NCBI GenBank assembly: GCA_945883805.1 | Contig: CAMCYE010000004.1 | Span: 1-64,000 of the forward strand | Reading direction: 5' to 3' | From: Victivallis vadensis | Lineage (GTDB): Bacteria > Verrucomicrobiota > Lentisphaeria > Victivallales > GWF2-50-93 | DNA: 64,000 nucleotides | Shown here: in pieces, positions 49,766 to 58,995 of the stretch | Layout of the letters: the number at the start of each line of letters is the position of its first letter | Numbering within the stretch: the stretch's first letter is position 1 | Made by a program: the position numbers and the translations under genes | Notes under the pieces: generated by a model | The model's database searches: none | The model's input: only the letters and a program-made list of their open reading frames with translations | Told to the model about the DNA's origin: nothing

Positions 49766-50932
49766 TTGGATATTGGATATTCATGTATTTCGAGGTACTT
49801 TTCCTTCATGAAATCAAATTTCACAGAATTAAAAGTCCCCTCATTCCGTCCACGCCGGAATGCAATTGCATTCGGGGCCGACTCCAAAAACACTGTTTCA
49901 TTTCTGGACCGAAAAAAGAAACTTGTCCATTACTCCGGAGGCAATGCCCCCCTTTCAGACCCAGAGTCCGCTGTAAAATTTGAAAAAACCGTTTCAGTGT
50001 TGCTCAAAACCGGAAAGCCTGAAATTCTCGCGGTCGACCTGCATCCGGATTACTACTCTACGGTTTACGGCGAGAAAATTGCGGGAAAGCTGGGAATCCC
50101 CCTGATGCGGGTCCAGCATCATCACGCCCACGCAGTTTCATGTATGGCAGAACACGGATTGGATGAATCCCTCGCACTGGTCTTTGACGGAACCGGTTAC
50201 GGGACGGACGGGAACCTATGGGGCGCGGAACTCCTCCATGTAAGTCCAGACGGCTTCAAACGGCTTGCGAGCTTCGCAGCCACCCCCCTTCCCGGCGGCG
50301 ATGTCTCTGTTCGCGAACCCCTCCGTCAGCTTTTTGGTAGAATATTTTTTTCAAGCTGCCAGGATAAACCGGATCTGTTTAATTTCTGTAAAAGATATGA
50401 TCTGAAATCCGATATAGCCGAAGTCTGGCTCCAGCAGCTTGAAAAAAATATCAACTGCCCCAGTTCCCATTCCGCAGGAAGACTTTTTGATTCAGTGTCA
50501 GCCCTCCTCGGACTCGCCCCGAAAATCGCACATGAAGCCGAAGCCGCAATCAATCTCCAGAAATCCGCAGAATCATGCAAGGACAAGCCCAATCCCTCCC
50601 TGATGCCTTTCAACTCCTTCGAAAAAGACGGCCTTCTCCTTATTGATTGGTCCCCCCTTTTTATTGACCCTGTCATAAATTTTTCCCCGAAAAATTTATT
50701 AGCGCTCTCATTCCACCACTCCCTCGCCCAAGCCGCCCTCCAGATGGCGGAATTCGGAACTGCGAAGTTCGCAACACGCAACATCGTCCTGAGCGGCGGG
50801 GTTTTCATGAACAAACTTCTTCTGGAGACAATGAAGTCGAAACTGGGGAAGATGAAAATCTTCTCCCACGGAAAAACTCCGACAAACGACTGCGGAATCT
50901 CAATCGGACAGGCCGTTATCGCGTCACTATAA
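49766..50932 (+). CDS. hypF: Stand-alone C-terminal (Kae1-like carbamoyltransferase) part of HypF
   Basis: AVDLHPDYYSTVYGEKIA, VQHHHAHAVSCMAEHGL, FDGTGYGTDGNLWGAELL, LSGGVFMN; acylphosphatase, Zn-finger and YrdC-like regions absent. Likely start 49808. Confidence 0.85.
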   Translation: MDIGYSCISRYFSFMKSNFTELKVPSFRPRRNAIAFGADSKNTVSFLDRKKKLVHYSGGNAPLSDPESAVKFEKTVSVLLKTGKPEILAVDLHPDYYSTVYGEKIAGKLGIPLMRVQHHHAHAVSCMAEHGLDESLALVFDGTGYGTDGNLWGAELLHVSPDGFKRLASFAATPLPGGDVSVREPLRQLFGRIFFSSCQDKPDLFNFCKRYDLKSDIAEVWLQQLEKNINCPSSHSAGRLFDSVSALLGLAPKIAHEAEAAINLQKSAESCKDKPNPSLMPFNSFEKDGLLLIDWSPLFIDPVINFSPKNLLALSFHHSLAQAALQMAEFGTAKFATRNIVLSGGVFMNKLLLETMKSKLGKMKIFSHGKTPTNDCGISIGQAVIASL

Positions 50933-51087
50933 CGCTAAATTCCCCCACCGAGTCCACGAGGTTGGGAGAAATTATTTTGTCAAGAATTTATCTCTTGTCT
51001 TTATTATTTTCCCCGTCTTCCGCAAAATTCAAAGTGAAGCAGGGGCCTCGCCCATACTCCAAAGATTCGTCCGCCGCGGCGGACTCA

Positions 51088-51714
51088 TCAGGAAATCATC
51101 GAGCGCTGAAGACCGATTACCCTGCCTTGAATTGCGACATCGCCCGGTTCGTAAACCTGGGTCTTAAAATTAGTATTCGCAGGCCTGAGTTCAATCTTAC
51201 CTTCATTCGGGAAATAACTTTTGACCGTAGTGTCGTCACCGGTGAGCGCAACCACAATATCCCCGGGGTTCACCATGGAAGTCTGCTTGACAATGATACA
51301 GTCCCCGTCGAGAATGCCCAGATCTTTCATGCTGTCGCCGTTGATCCTGAGGGCGAACAGCTTGCTTGTGTCCTCCCCTTTGAACATTGAAGAATCACAG
51401 TAGACTTCGCCCTCCTTCATTTCAGGGGAGTTAAGGGGAAGCCCGGCACTTATCCTGCCCAGGAGAGGTATGGAAAGAACAAATGATGTGTGGTGCGAGT
51501 GCTTGTTCTTCCCGAAAAGCGAGATGCTTCTCGCCTTTGAACTCCGCGTCAGGAAACCCTTATTCTGAAGCGATCTCAGATGCGCGAAAACGGTTGATGT
51601 CTTAATCCTGAAATAATCGGCAAGCTCATAAACCGTGGGAGCCATACCCTCCGTGTTGGAGAATTTCTCGATGTAATTGAGCATACGCCGCTGTTTGTCT
51701 GTCAAACCTATCAT
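51088..51714 (-). CDS. lexA: LexA repressor
   Basis: LTDKQRRMLNYIEKFSNTEGMAPTVYELADYF, S24 peptidase region INGDSMKDLGILDGD. Confidence 0.94.
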   Translation of the reverse strand: MIGLTDKQRRMLNYIEKFSNTEGMAPTVYELADYFRIKTSTVFAHLRSLQNKGFLTRSSKARSISLFGKNKHSHHTSFVLSIPLLGRISAGLPLNSPEMKEGEVYCDSSMFKGEDTSKLFALRINGDSMKDLGILDGDCIIVKQTSMVNPGDIVVALTGDDTTVKSYFPNEGKIELRPANTNFKTQVYEPGDVAIQGRVIGLQRSMIS

Positions 51715-52000
51715 ATTTCACCTCCATTAAAAACCTGGAAAGCCCCGAAATTTATTTAGCCTATTATATGTTAGTATCGTTATGAAAATAGTCAAGCCAT
51801 ATTGTTTTTCAATTGAAAAAACATGAAAATTATTTTCCCTGTTTTTTTTAATTTCCTCTTGCAATATCCGGGGGAAATTTGTATTATAAACACCGAGGGC
51901 GCACGGGTCAACCTCTGAACAAATAAGTTACGAAGCTGCAAAGCTTCAATTTTAATAGTAGCGGAGTCATTCCCTGCCCCTCACTTCCCCAAAATACCAT

Positions 52001-52113
52001 GAGCCAATTTCAAAACTACGGCTCGGACAAGCCTCGCCCTCCATTATTACGACCGTTTCGGGAGTGGAGGGTTTTGCTTGTCAAAACCGTTTCTTGAGTT
52101 TTGAAATTACCTC
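52001..52113. repeat. Shell element GAGCCAATTTCAAAAC...GTTTTGAAATTACCTC carrying the CTCGGACAAGCCTCGCCCTCCA / CGGTTTCTTG payload
   Basis: Payload recurs inverted and in-frame at 34600-34718. Confidence 0.85.
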
Positions 52114-52161
52114 CCATGAATAAACCAGCCACTGTTTTTTCACTGACAAGAATTAAATCCC

Positions 52162-52258
52162 GGCTCCTTCTCAGATCGAGTGGGTAGAAAGACTGAATAT
52201 CCAATATTCAATTATTTTCATATTTTGTGTGTTTACCCACTCAAAATGAAAACGAACC
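52162..52258. repeat. Second copy of the TCAGATCGAGTGGGTA...TACCCACTCAAAATGAAAACGAACC shell
   Basis: Near-identical boundaries to 5752-5962 with shorter interior. Confidence 0.85.
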
Positions 52259-52343
52259 GCAATTCATTGCGCGTTCTTGAAGCAAGTTGGCTCTTTTCTT
52301 GTCCGGCGAAGCTCTAAGAGCGAAGTCGGAAGACATCCAAAAT

Positions 52344-52368
52344 GATCGGGCTGGAAAGCCCGACCTAC
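52344..52368 (-). repeat. GATCGGGCTGGAAAGCCCGACCTAC hairpin abutting a stop codon
   Basis: Close copy at 62894-62916, also just 3' of a stop codon. Confidence 0.75.
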
Positions 52369-55300
52369 TCATCCGACTGAAACAACTTTTCCTATTCTCA
52401 CAAAGGCGAGGTTCAGTCTTATCTTTTCCGCAGGCAGTTTTATCAGCAGTGACAATGCGTTCTGATAAAGTTTCAACTGGTTCGAGTGGGTCAGGACGGC
52501 TTGAACTAACTCTTCATCCGAATTTATGCTGTCCGTCTTATAATCGAGGATTGCGGCTTCCGTAATTTCTCCGGAATCGTTTTCAATCAGTGTCACACGA
52601 TCAAATTCTCCGCGTATCAAAGTGCCGTCAATGATAAGCTCAAATCTTTTTTCACGCCATAATCCGGCGGAGGATGAAGGTTTTTCCAGCGAACTTCGCA
52701 ACTCAGGATGTTTCAGTGATTTCAGGAATATGTCTTTTGCTACGGAGATTATCTTGTCCGGATAGGCGGCATTTTCCTCCCATTCGCCACAGATGGCTTC
52801 CGGTTTGACCGAATTAAACCATTCAATCTTTTCAAAAAGCTCATGCACCGCACTCCCTATCTTCGCGGCGGTGTCGCACACGTTTCCGAAAAGGGTTCCG
52901 GCAAATATCGTCCCCTCCTCGGCTCCGGAAGGCGTCACGGTTTTTAAGACATCATCAAAATCCAGCGATAATTCAATTTTATTTTCGCCACCCTCTTCCA
53001 CGGGTTTCTCCCTGTCGTAACTCTCATACCATGCCGGATTCCCATTTTCGTAAAGCAGCTTCACTCCGTCCCCAGTCTCATTGTCCTCCCGCTCGGCAAG
53101 AGCTTTCAAAAGCACGTCTTCCAGATATAACGTGTCCGACTTCGTCTTTGGCGGAGGATCCGTTATCATGTATAGCGCCTCGGCGGCGCGCGTCATCGCC
53201 ACATAGAGGACGCACAGATATTCATAGCAGGTGTCATCGTCAAGATCCGCCACAAGTCCGCTCAAGACGGGATCCAGCTCGGAAATCCTGCGGTTCGGCA
53301 TGAACATCAGCCACTCCACCGACAGATCCCCGCCTTGCTTCGCCCTTATACCCTGTATGTCGGCACTCGTGATTCCCCTGGTCTTTATTTCCGCCAGGAA
53401 AACAATGTCGAATTCAAGACCTTTCGCCTTGTAGACGGTCATGATCTGAACCGCATCGTCAACGGTTTCACCGGGTATCGTGTAATTGTTTATGTAATCA
53501 ATGAAATCCAGACAGTTCTTCTCCCCGCCCCTGTCGAAAATCTGGGCGGCTGCTATGAACTGGTCGAGCCGTCTGGCACTGAATTCGTCAAACCTACAAA
53601 CTGAATGCTTTCCCTCTTCATTTGGAACAGCTCTTACGAGCTTGACTACCAACGGATTCAACTCAAATTCATTGTTCTTGTTTGTAGTTAACCCCGTAAG
53701 GGGTGTTTCCCTATGACTTTTCGCACAGATTCCAGCAAGGCGCCGACTCCATTTCTGTATGAAATATGCAAAACCGTTCCGGTAAATATCATCGAGCACC
53801 TCTTCGGAAGTTTCAGCCTGCGATTTCAGCAGTGTGGCAAACGGAGTCATGCGCAGATGCTGCCACGCAAAACTGTCCGCAGGATGTTCTGCGAACTTCG
53901 CAAGCGAGAGGAATGCCGTCACCAGCGGATTGTCCGTCAGATGGAACTGCCCTTCAATCGCGACTTTCAATCCTTCCGCCTGCAGCAGTTCGGCTATTTC
54001 ACGTCCGGTATCGTTCTTTGAAACTAGAACCGCGACAGAAAGCTTGCGCTCAAACGGGGCAATCTCTTTTATCTTGTCGGCGATGATTTTAACTTTCCGT
54101 TCAATGGAAATTTCCTTCTGCTCCCGTCCGTCACCTGCCTTCTGAAGCTGGAGAAGGGATGCATAGCCTCCGAATGCGGGACTGCCATCCTTGTTTTTCT
54201 CCTTCGCTTCATGCTCCTCCCAGTCCCAGCGCGCCCGCACAGACAGGGGCAGTTCCTCAATGCCGTTCAGGTTGGAGAAAACTTCGTTAACAGTTCCAAT
54301 CACCTCCCGGCTTGACCGGAATGATCTGCTGAGGCGTTTCAATTCTATTTCCGTATACTCTTTGTACTCCTCGTATATTGATTTGAAAAGGCTCGCCTCG
54401 CCTTCGCGCCAGCCGTAAATAGCCTGTTTCACATCGCCCACATAGAAAAAGCTCCGGTTGCCAGAATCGTCCTGGACAATCTCGTCAATCAGGTTTTTTA
54501 TAATCCTCCACTGCGGAAAACTGGTGTCCTGGAACTCATCTATCAGCCAGTGGTCAAACCTGGAATCAAGACGGTAGTCAATATAGAGCCTGTCCTCCGG
54601 CCCGGAAGAATTTTCACTCAGCACATAATGGTTCTCATCCATACCCGCGTTGGGGGAAAGTATGAACGGTATGTCCGCAAATGTCAGTTTACCGCCCTGC
54701 CGGATCATCTGATTGTAGAGTTCCTCGTAACGCCGGATAAGGCCGTAAACGCCTTTCGTCTTGTGGAGCTGGGCGCTTACCTGGCATTTCATGATGTGCC
54801 GTGCCAGCTTGAGAAGACATGCGCACTCGTCACCTGAAAAATCGATTGGAACCCTGCTCCCGACAGTCAGCTGCGCCCCGCCCTCCTCAAGTTCAGGCAG
54901 GATCTTGAAAAGATTCTTATTGAACGCCGAATCAAAATCAAAATACGATTCCGGCATGAAAGTCCTGGCGATCCCTATGAATTCGTCGAACTTCTCCCTC
55001 TGCTTCTCGGAAAGTTTCTTCGATTCCAGGAGGGTTGTCAGCCTGTCCGACTCCTCGGCAGGATTTATTTTGCAGCTCAAGATTTCCGAACCGTCGGGCC
55101 AGATCACATCGGACTTACCCCACTTGTCCGGATCCGGAGCGCAGAGATATCTATAATGGTATTCTTTGACAAACCCGTCAAGGATTTCAGTCAGCCTCTT
55201 CTCCTCCTTCCCGAAAGTCGCCTTCTTGAACTCCTCCACAAATTCGCTCCTGACAGCCTTGTCCGCATACTCAGTATTCCAGAGTATGTTCCTGAAAACC

Positions 55301-55743
55301 TTCCGTTTCGCCTGCTCCACAAGCGACTCATCGATGATTTCAAAATCTCCGGAGAGTCCGAACTCAAACGAGAACGTCTTTATTATCCTGACAAAAAAAC
55401 TGTCCAAGGTACCGATCGGGAGAAGGTGCAGGCTGAGCAGAAGTCTGCGGAGTATTTTCTGAAGTTCCTCCTCCGACATCTGCGGGATTCCGGATTCGAG
55501 ATATTCCGGAGTTTTCATCATCGCCGGATTCTTGATCATTGAAGATATCCGGCTGATTATCCTGTCAAAGATTTCACCGGCGGCATTACGCGTGAAAGTC
55601 ATGGCGACAATAGTCTCCGGCTTGACACCGGCAGCAAGAAGTTTGAGGTAACGGTTGACGAGCTGATAGGTCTTGCCCGTCCCCGCAGAAGCCGAGATCA
55701 CCTCGTTCTTGATTTTAACCGCCATGTTTCTCTTCGCGTTCAT
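52369..55743 (-). CDS. UvrD/AddA-type helicase-nuclease
   Basis: EVISASAGTGKTYQLVNRYLKLL, DEFQDTSFPQW, VYKAKGLEFDIVFLAEI, C-terminal ILDYKTDS nuclease motif. Confidence 0.92.
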   Translation of the reverse strand: MNAKRNMAVKIKNEVISASAGTGKTYQLVNRYLKLLAAGVKPETIVAMTFTRNAAGEIFDRIISRISSMIKNPAMMKTPEYLESGIPQMSEEELQKILRRLLLSLHLLPIGTLDSFFVRIIKTFSFEFGLSGDFEIIDESLVEQAKRKVFRNILWNTEYADKAVRSEFVEEFKKATFGKEEKRLTEILDGFVKEYHYRYLCAPDPDKWGKSDVIWPDGSEILSCKINPAEESDRLTTLLESKKLSEKQREKFDEFIGIARTFMPESYFDFDSAFNKNLFKILPELEEGGAQLTVGSRVPIDFSGDECACLLKLARHIMKCQVSAQLHKTKGVYGLIRRYEELYNQMIRQGGKLTFADIPFILSPNAGMDENHYVLSENSSGPEDRLYIDYRLDSRFDHWLIDEFQDTSFPQWRIIKNLIDEIVQDDSGNRSFFYVGDVKQAIYGWREGEASLFKSIYEEYKEYTEIELKRLSRSFRSSREVIGTVNEVFSNLNGIEELPLSVRARWDWEEHEAKEKNKDGSPAFGGYASLLQLQKAGDGREQKEISIERKVKIIADKIKEIAPFERKLSVAVLVSKNDTGREIAELLQAEGLKVAIEGQFHLTDNPLVTAFLSLAKFAEHPADSFAWQHLRMTPFATLLKSQAETSEEVLDDIYRNGFAYFIQKWSRRLAGICAKSHRETPLTGLTTNKNNEFELNPLVVKLVRAVPNEEGKHSVCRFDEFSARRLDQFIAAAQIFDRGGEKNCLDFIDYINNYTIPGETVDDAVQIMTVYKAKGLEFDIVFLAEIKTRGITSADIQGIRAKQGGDLSVEWLMFMPNRRISELDPVLSGLVADLDDDTCYEYLCVLYVAMTRAAEALYMITDPPPKTKSDTLYLEDVLLKALAEREDNETGDGVKLLYENGNPAWYESYDREKPVEEGGENKIELSLDFDDVLKTVTPSGAEEGTIFAGTLFGNVCDTAAKIGSAVHELFEKIEWFNSVKPEAICGEWEENAAYPDKIISVAKDIFLKSLKHPELRSSLEKPSSSAGLWREKRFELIIDGTLIRGEFDRVTLIENDSGEITEAAILDYKTDSINSDEELVQAVLTHSNQLKLYQNALSLLIKLPAEKIRLNLAFVRIGKVVSVG

Positions 55744-55872
55744 TTAAGCCTAACCGTTTCCTCTGGGAATAAATACATTTCTGACAGGATTTACAGGATT
55801 TCAAGGATATTTAAAATCCAGACAATAATATTCAAATCCAGTTTATCCTGTTATCCTGTCAATAAAATACTT

Positions 55873-58800
55873 TTAATTAATCTCGTCGACTGAATCAATC
55901 GGACTGCCGAAAAACAAACCCTCGAAATCGTCGTATCTGATCTTTTCCGACGGAGGCCAGAAAATTCCATTGCGGATGCTTTCAATTACATCCACGGCGC
56001 ATTTTTCAGCGTCTTTCAGATATGTTTCCCCCATGCCGTCCCAGATTTCAATTCCAGTATCCGTCACCGCCTTTGGAAGATTGAAGTATCCGCAAATGAT
56101 CCTGCAACCTTTGAAATTCCCCTCCTTTTCGAGAAGCAACTGGTACAACGGCAACTGCAAATCAACCCAGCATTTCAGCTTCCCACCCTTATCGAAAAGT
56201 GCATATTGCAGGTAGGGCGATTTCTCCGAAAGCGCCGCAGTAGCCTTGCCAAGGGAGGCCTCCTCCGCATCAGAACGGACGGCTCGGAGATCCGTCCCTA
56301 CCTTGAATTGATCGTTTCTCGCATACTTCACATGGGTGTTTTCCGGAGACTCCGCCTTGTCGCTTGTCTTGTAATCTAGAATCCTGATTGTTCCGTCGAT
56401 GTGCCTGTCAATCCTGTCAATCTTCCCCTTGATAGTCATTCCGCCAAGATTGACCCCTTTTCCGTCCCCGAGCTTGTATTCCGTATGCAGTATCTCCCAG
56501 CCTTCGCAATTCTGCACAGCTTGGACTTCTGCGAATTTCGCAAGCCTCTGTTTCACGCTCTCAAGCTGGATCAGAAGGGACAGCGGCAGATTTTTCCCGA
56601 ACTGCGCTTTGAGAAGCCGCTCCGACTCCACGTGCAGGAACACTTTTATTTCCTCGGAGTTGCGGCTTTTCCTCAGTTTCTCATCCTGACAGAAATTGTC
56701 CAGCGCACGATGGCACACGTTTCCGAAATCCATCTGGTCCATCTCAGTCTTCCTGTCGTCAACCTCCTCCATCTTCAATACCTTCTTCAGGTAGAAACGG
56801 AACGGACAGTTCAGATAATTCTTGAAATCGGTGACAGACAGGACTTCCGGTATTTTCTCTTTTTGAGGTTTCAGTTTCCAGAGGAGTGTTCGGGCAAGCG
56901 GCTTCTGCTTCTTGTCTGTAGGAGTTCCAAACAGTTTATCAACCCTCGCAACAAGCACCTCCGGCGGACAGAGGAAAAACAAGCGTGAAGGCTTCAACGG
57001 ATCCCCAGAAACATCCGTCTTACCTGCAATGCAGAAAAGCTTCCCGTTCTTCCTTGATTCGATAATGGAAGTCATGAGATAAATATCACGGGCGAAACGC
57101 CGCCTATTGCTCTTCAACCCGAGTTTTTCCCTCGGCAGATCCGGCAGGAAAACATCACCTACAACTGAATCAGGAACATATCCCTCATTCATTCCGGCGA
57201 TGACAAGAGTGTCCGCGCTTTCCCATTGCAGTTCAAGCCAGCCCTGCAACGCCAAGGCGTCCGCATCATGCTGGGGATAAATCGTCCCCTTCTTCAGGAG
57301 TGAAATGAAAAGCCTCAGTTTATCGCTGGCGCCAAGATTGAACGAATCAGCCGCAGATTCCTCCAGTTCCGAAATCATGTCGCTAACAAGTTCCGCAGAG
57401 CTGATAAACATCTGACGGTCTTCGTCAGAATCTTTGATTTCCCGTGTCCGGTATATGTCTGAAAGAAATCCGCGCATGAATTCCGTGAAAGGTGTTTCCT
57501 TGAACCGCCGGATCAGCGCGACAACCGTGTTAACCGCAATCTTCAATTCATTTTTTTCGCTACGAAAAAAATCATCAAGTTTTTCGGGAAGATGTTCGTT
57601 CTGGTATTTGTCCAGTTCCTTCAGAAGATTCAACGGAATAAAATCCTTATTTTCAGAAGCGAGATATTTCAAAAAATCGGGATTGCGTATGAATGCGGCA
57701 AACGATTCGTAATTCTCCTTTTCTGCGAGATCCGCAAAAGTCATGATCAGGTTGAAAACAGGAGTCGTGGCGACAGATTCCCCTCCGGGATTGTAGGTTT
57801 TAACTCCGACATCCGAAAAAGCCTTTTCGACGTATGGGAAAATATTCTCGTTAAGCACGGAAACCGCAACATCTCGCGGGGATAAAGTCTTTTTCTGCTC
57901 ATGTAGGATTCTTATTATCTCATCCGCCTGAGCCTCCGGATTGCCCGCAAGCCGAATGCGATCTTCGCACTGCTCATAACGTGTCTTTTCTTCAACGGAG
58001 TGCGGGTTTTCTAACCCGCGAACTGCATTTTTCACCTCTTCAACGGAGCGCGAGTTTTCCCTGTCCTTCTCCGACTTACTCGAGTAGACTGATTCGCGAA
58101 TTGGCGGGTTAGAAAACCCGCCCTCCGTTATTTTAGAGCTCCCCCCGAATACGACTTCCGCATTCTCCCATTTCTCAGGAATCGGACGCCCCCACTCATC
58201 AAATTTCCCGCTCATGTCTTCAGGCGCGTAAACCCAAACCTCTACATTCTTTAAGCCAAGCCGACGCTTGGCGTTCCCGGGAACGCTGACCGTCTGGTCG
58301 GCTCTGTAAATTTTCTGAATGGAACTTCCACACAACAAATCCAGCTTCTTAATCGCCAGCGGCATCGGATCGCAGACACCTATCAAAATAATCCTGTCAT
58401 ACTTCTCAATCTCGCCTGACAAAGGTTCCGACTCAATCTCTGCGATATTCGCATCCTTTATGCCGAGTTTTCCCAGTTTCCTCAAATACGCCGACTCCAG
58501 ATCCGCCAGCGCCTTCCATCTTTCAATTTCCTGAAGTCCCGCTTCCAATCCCAGCTTCGGCATGTCTTCGATTATGAATCCATTTTCCGCCAAAAGATTG
58601 CGAAGTTCGCAGAACTTCCCGGCAAGCCCCATCGCCCATCGCGCATCTTTCCTTTTCGATATCTTGAGTGCTGACAGCTTTTCCTGTCTGCATCCCGACA
58701 GAACATCAATCCAAGCGGCGATCATTTCAAAATCGGAGGCGACTTTTATTTTCGGATCTCGATTCTTTAGGAAAAAGTCAGGAGTGACGAGCCGTGGCGG

Positions 58801-58995
58801 GAAAATTCCGGAGTTCCGTTCAGCCGCATATTTTACGAGCGATTCTCCGAGCCGTCTCCCGGACTGACGTGTAGGTGTGACAAGCAGGAATCTGCTCAAA
58901 TCAGGCACACCCTCCGTCCATCCAGACAGTAGCCTCTCCGTGGCAAGCGTCACCAGAGGTTCATCCCATCCAAGAAAATTTAGTTGCAAAGGCAT
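55873..58995 (-). CDS. AddB-like PD-(D/E)XK nuclease / inactivated helicase, with multiple in-frame repeat insertions
   Basis: SVTDFKNYLNCPFRFYLKKVLKM, IDRIDRHIDGTIRILDYKTSD; adjacent to AddA-like gene. Confidence 0.85.
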   Translation of the reverse strand: MPLQLNFLGWDEPLVTLATERLLSGWTEGVPDLSRFLLVTPTRQSGRRLGESLVKYAAERNSGIFPPRLVTPDFFLKNRDPKIKVASDFEMIAAWIDVLSGCRQEKLSALKISKRKDARWAMGLAGKFCELRNLLAENGFIIEDMPKLGLEAGLQEIERWKALADLESAYLRKLGKLGIKDANIAEIESEPLSGEIEKYDRIILIGVCDPMPLAIKKLDLLCGSSIQKIYRADQTVSVPGNAKRRLGLKNVEVWVYAPEDMSGKFDEWGRPIPEKWENAEVVFGGSSKITEGGFSNPPIRESVYSSKSEKDRENSRSVEEVKNAVRGLENPHSVEEKTRYEQCEDRIRLAGNPEAQADEIIRILHEQKKTLSPRDVAVSVLNENIFPYVEKAFSDVGVKTYNPGGESVATTPVFNLIMTFADLAEKENYESFAAFIRNPDFLKYLASENKDFIPLNLLKELDKYQNEHLPEKLDDFFRSEKNELKIAVNTVVALIRRFKETPFTEFMRGFLSDIYRTREIKDSDEDRQMFISSAELVSDMISELEESAADSFNLGASDKLRLFISLLKKGTIYPQHDADALALQGWLELQWESADTLVIAGMNEGYVPDSVVGDVFLPDLPREKLGLKSNRRRFARDIYLMTSIIESRKNGKLFCIAGKTDVSGDPLKPSRLFFLCPPEVLVARVDKLFGTPTDKKQKPLARTLLWKLKPQKEKIPEVLSVTDFKNYLNCPFRFYLKKVLKMEEVDDRKTEMDQMDFGNVCHRALDNFCQDEKLRKSRNSEEIKVFLHVESERLLKAQFGKNLPLSLLIQLESVKQRLAKFAEVQAVQNCEGWEILHTEYKLGDGKGVNLGGMTIKGKIDRIDRHIDGTIRILDYKTSDKAESPENTHVKYARNDQFKVGTDLRAVRSDAEEASLGKATAALSEKSPYLQYALFDKGGKLKCWVDLQLPLYQLLLEKEGNFKGCRIICGYFNLPKAVTDTGIEIWDGMGETYLKDAEKCAVDVIESIRNGIFWPPSEKIRYDDFEGLFFGSPIDSVDEIN

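Noticed and set aside
53600-53712. Segment SHRETPLTGLTTNKNNEFELNPLVV in AddA considered as an in-frame repeat
   Set aside because: Contains a short palindrome (ACCCCGTAAGGGGT) but no second copy in the window; evidence insufficient
52369-58995. AddA/AddB-like pair considered as an anti-phage defense system
   Set aside because: Sequence and order fit the housekeeping AddAB double-strand-break repair complex; no defense partners nearby
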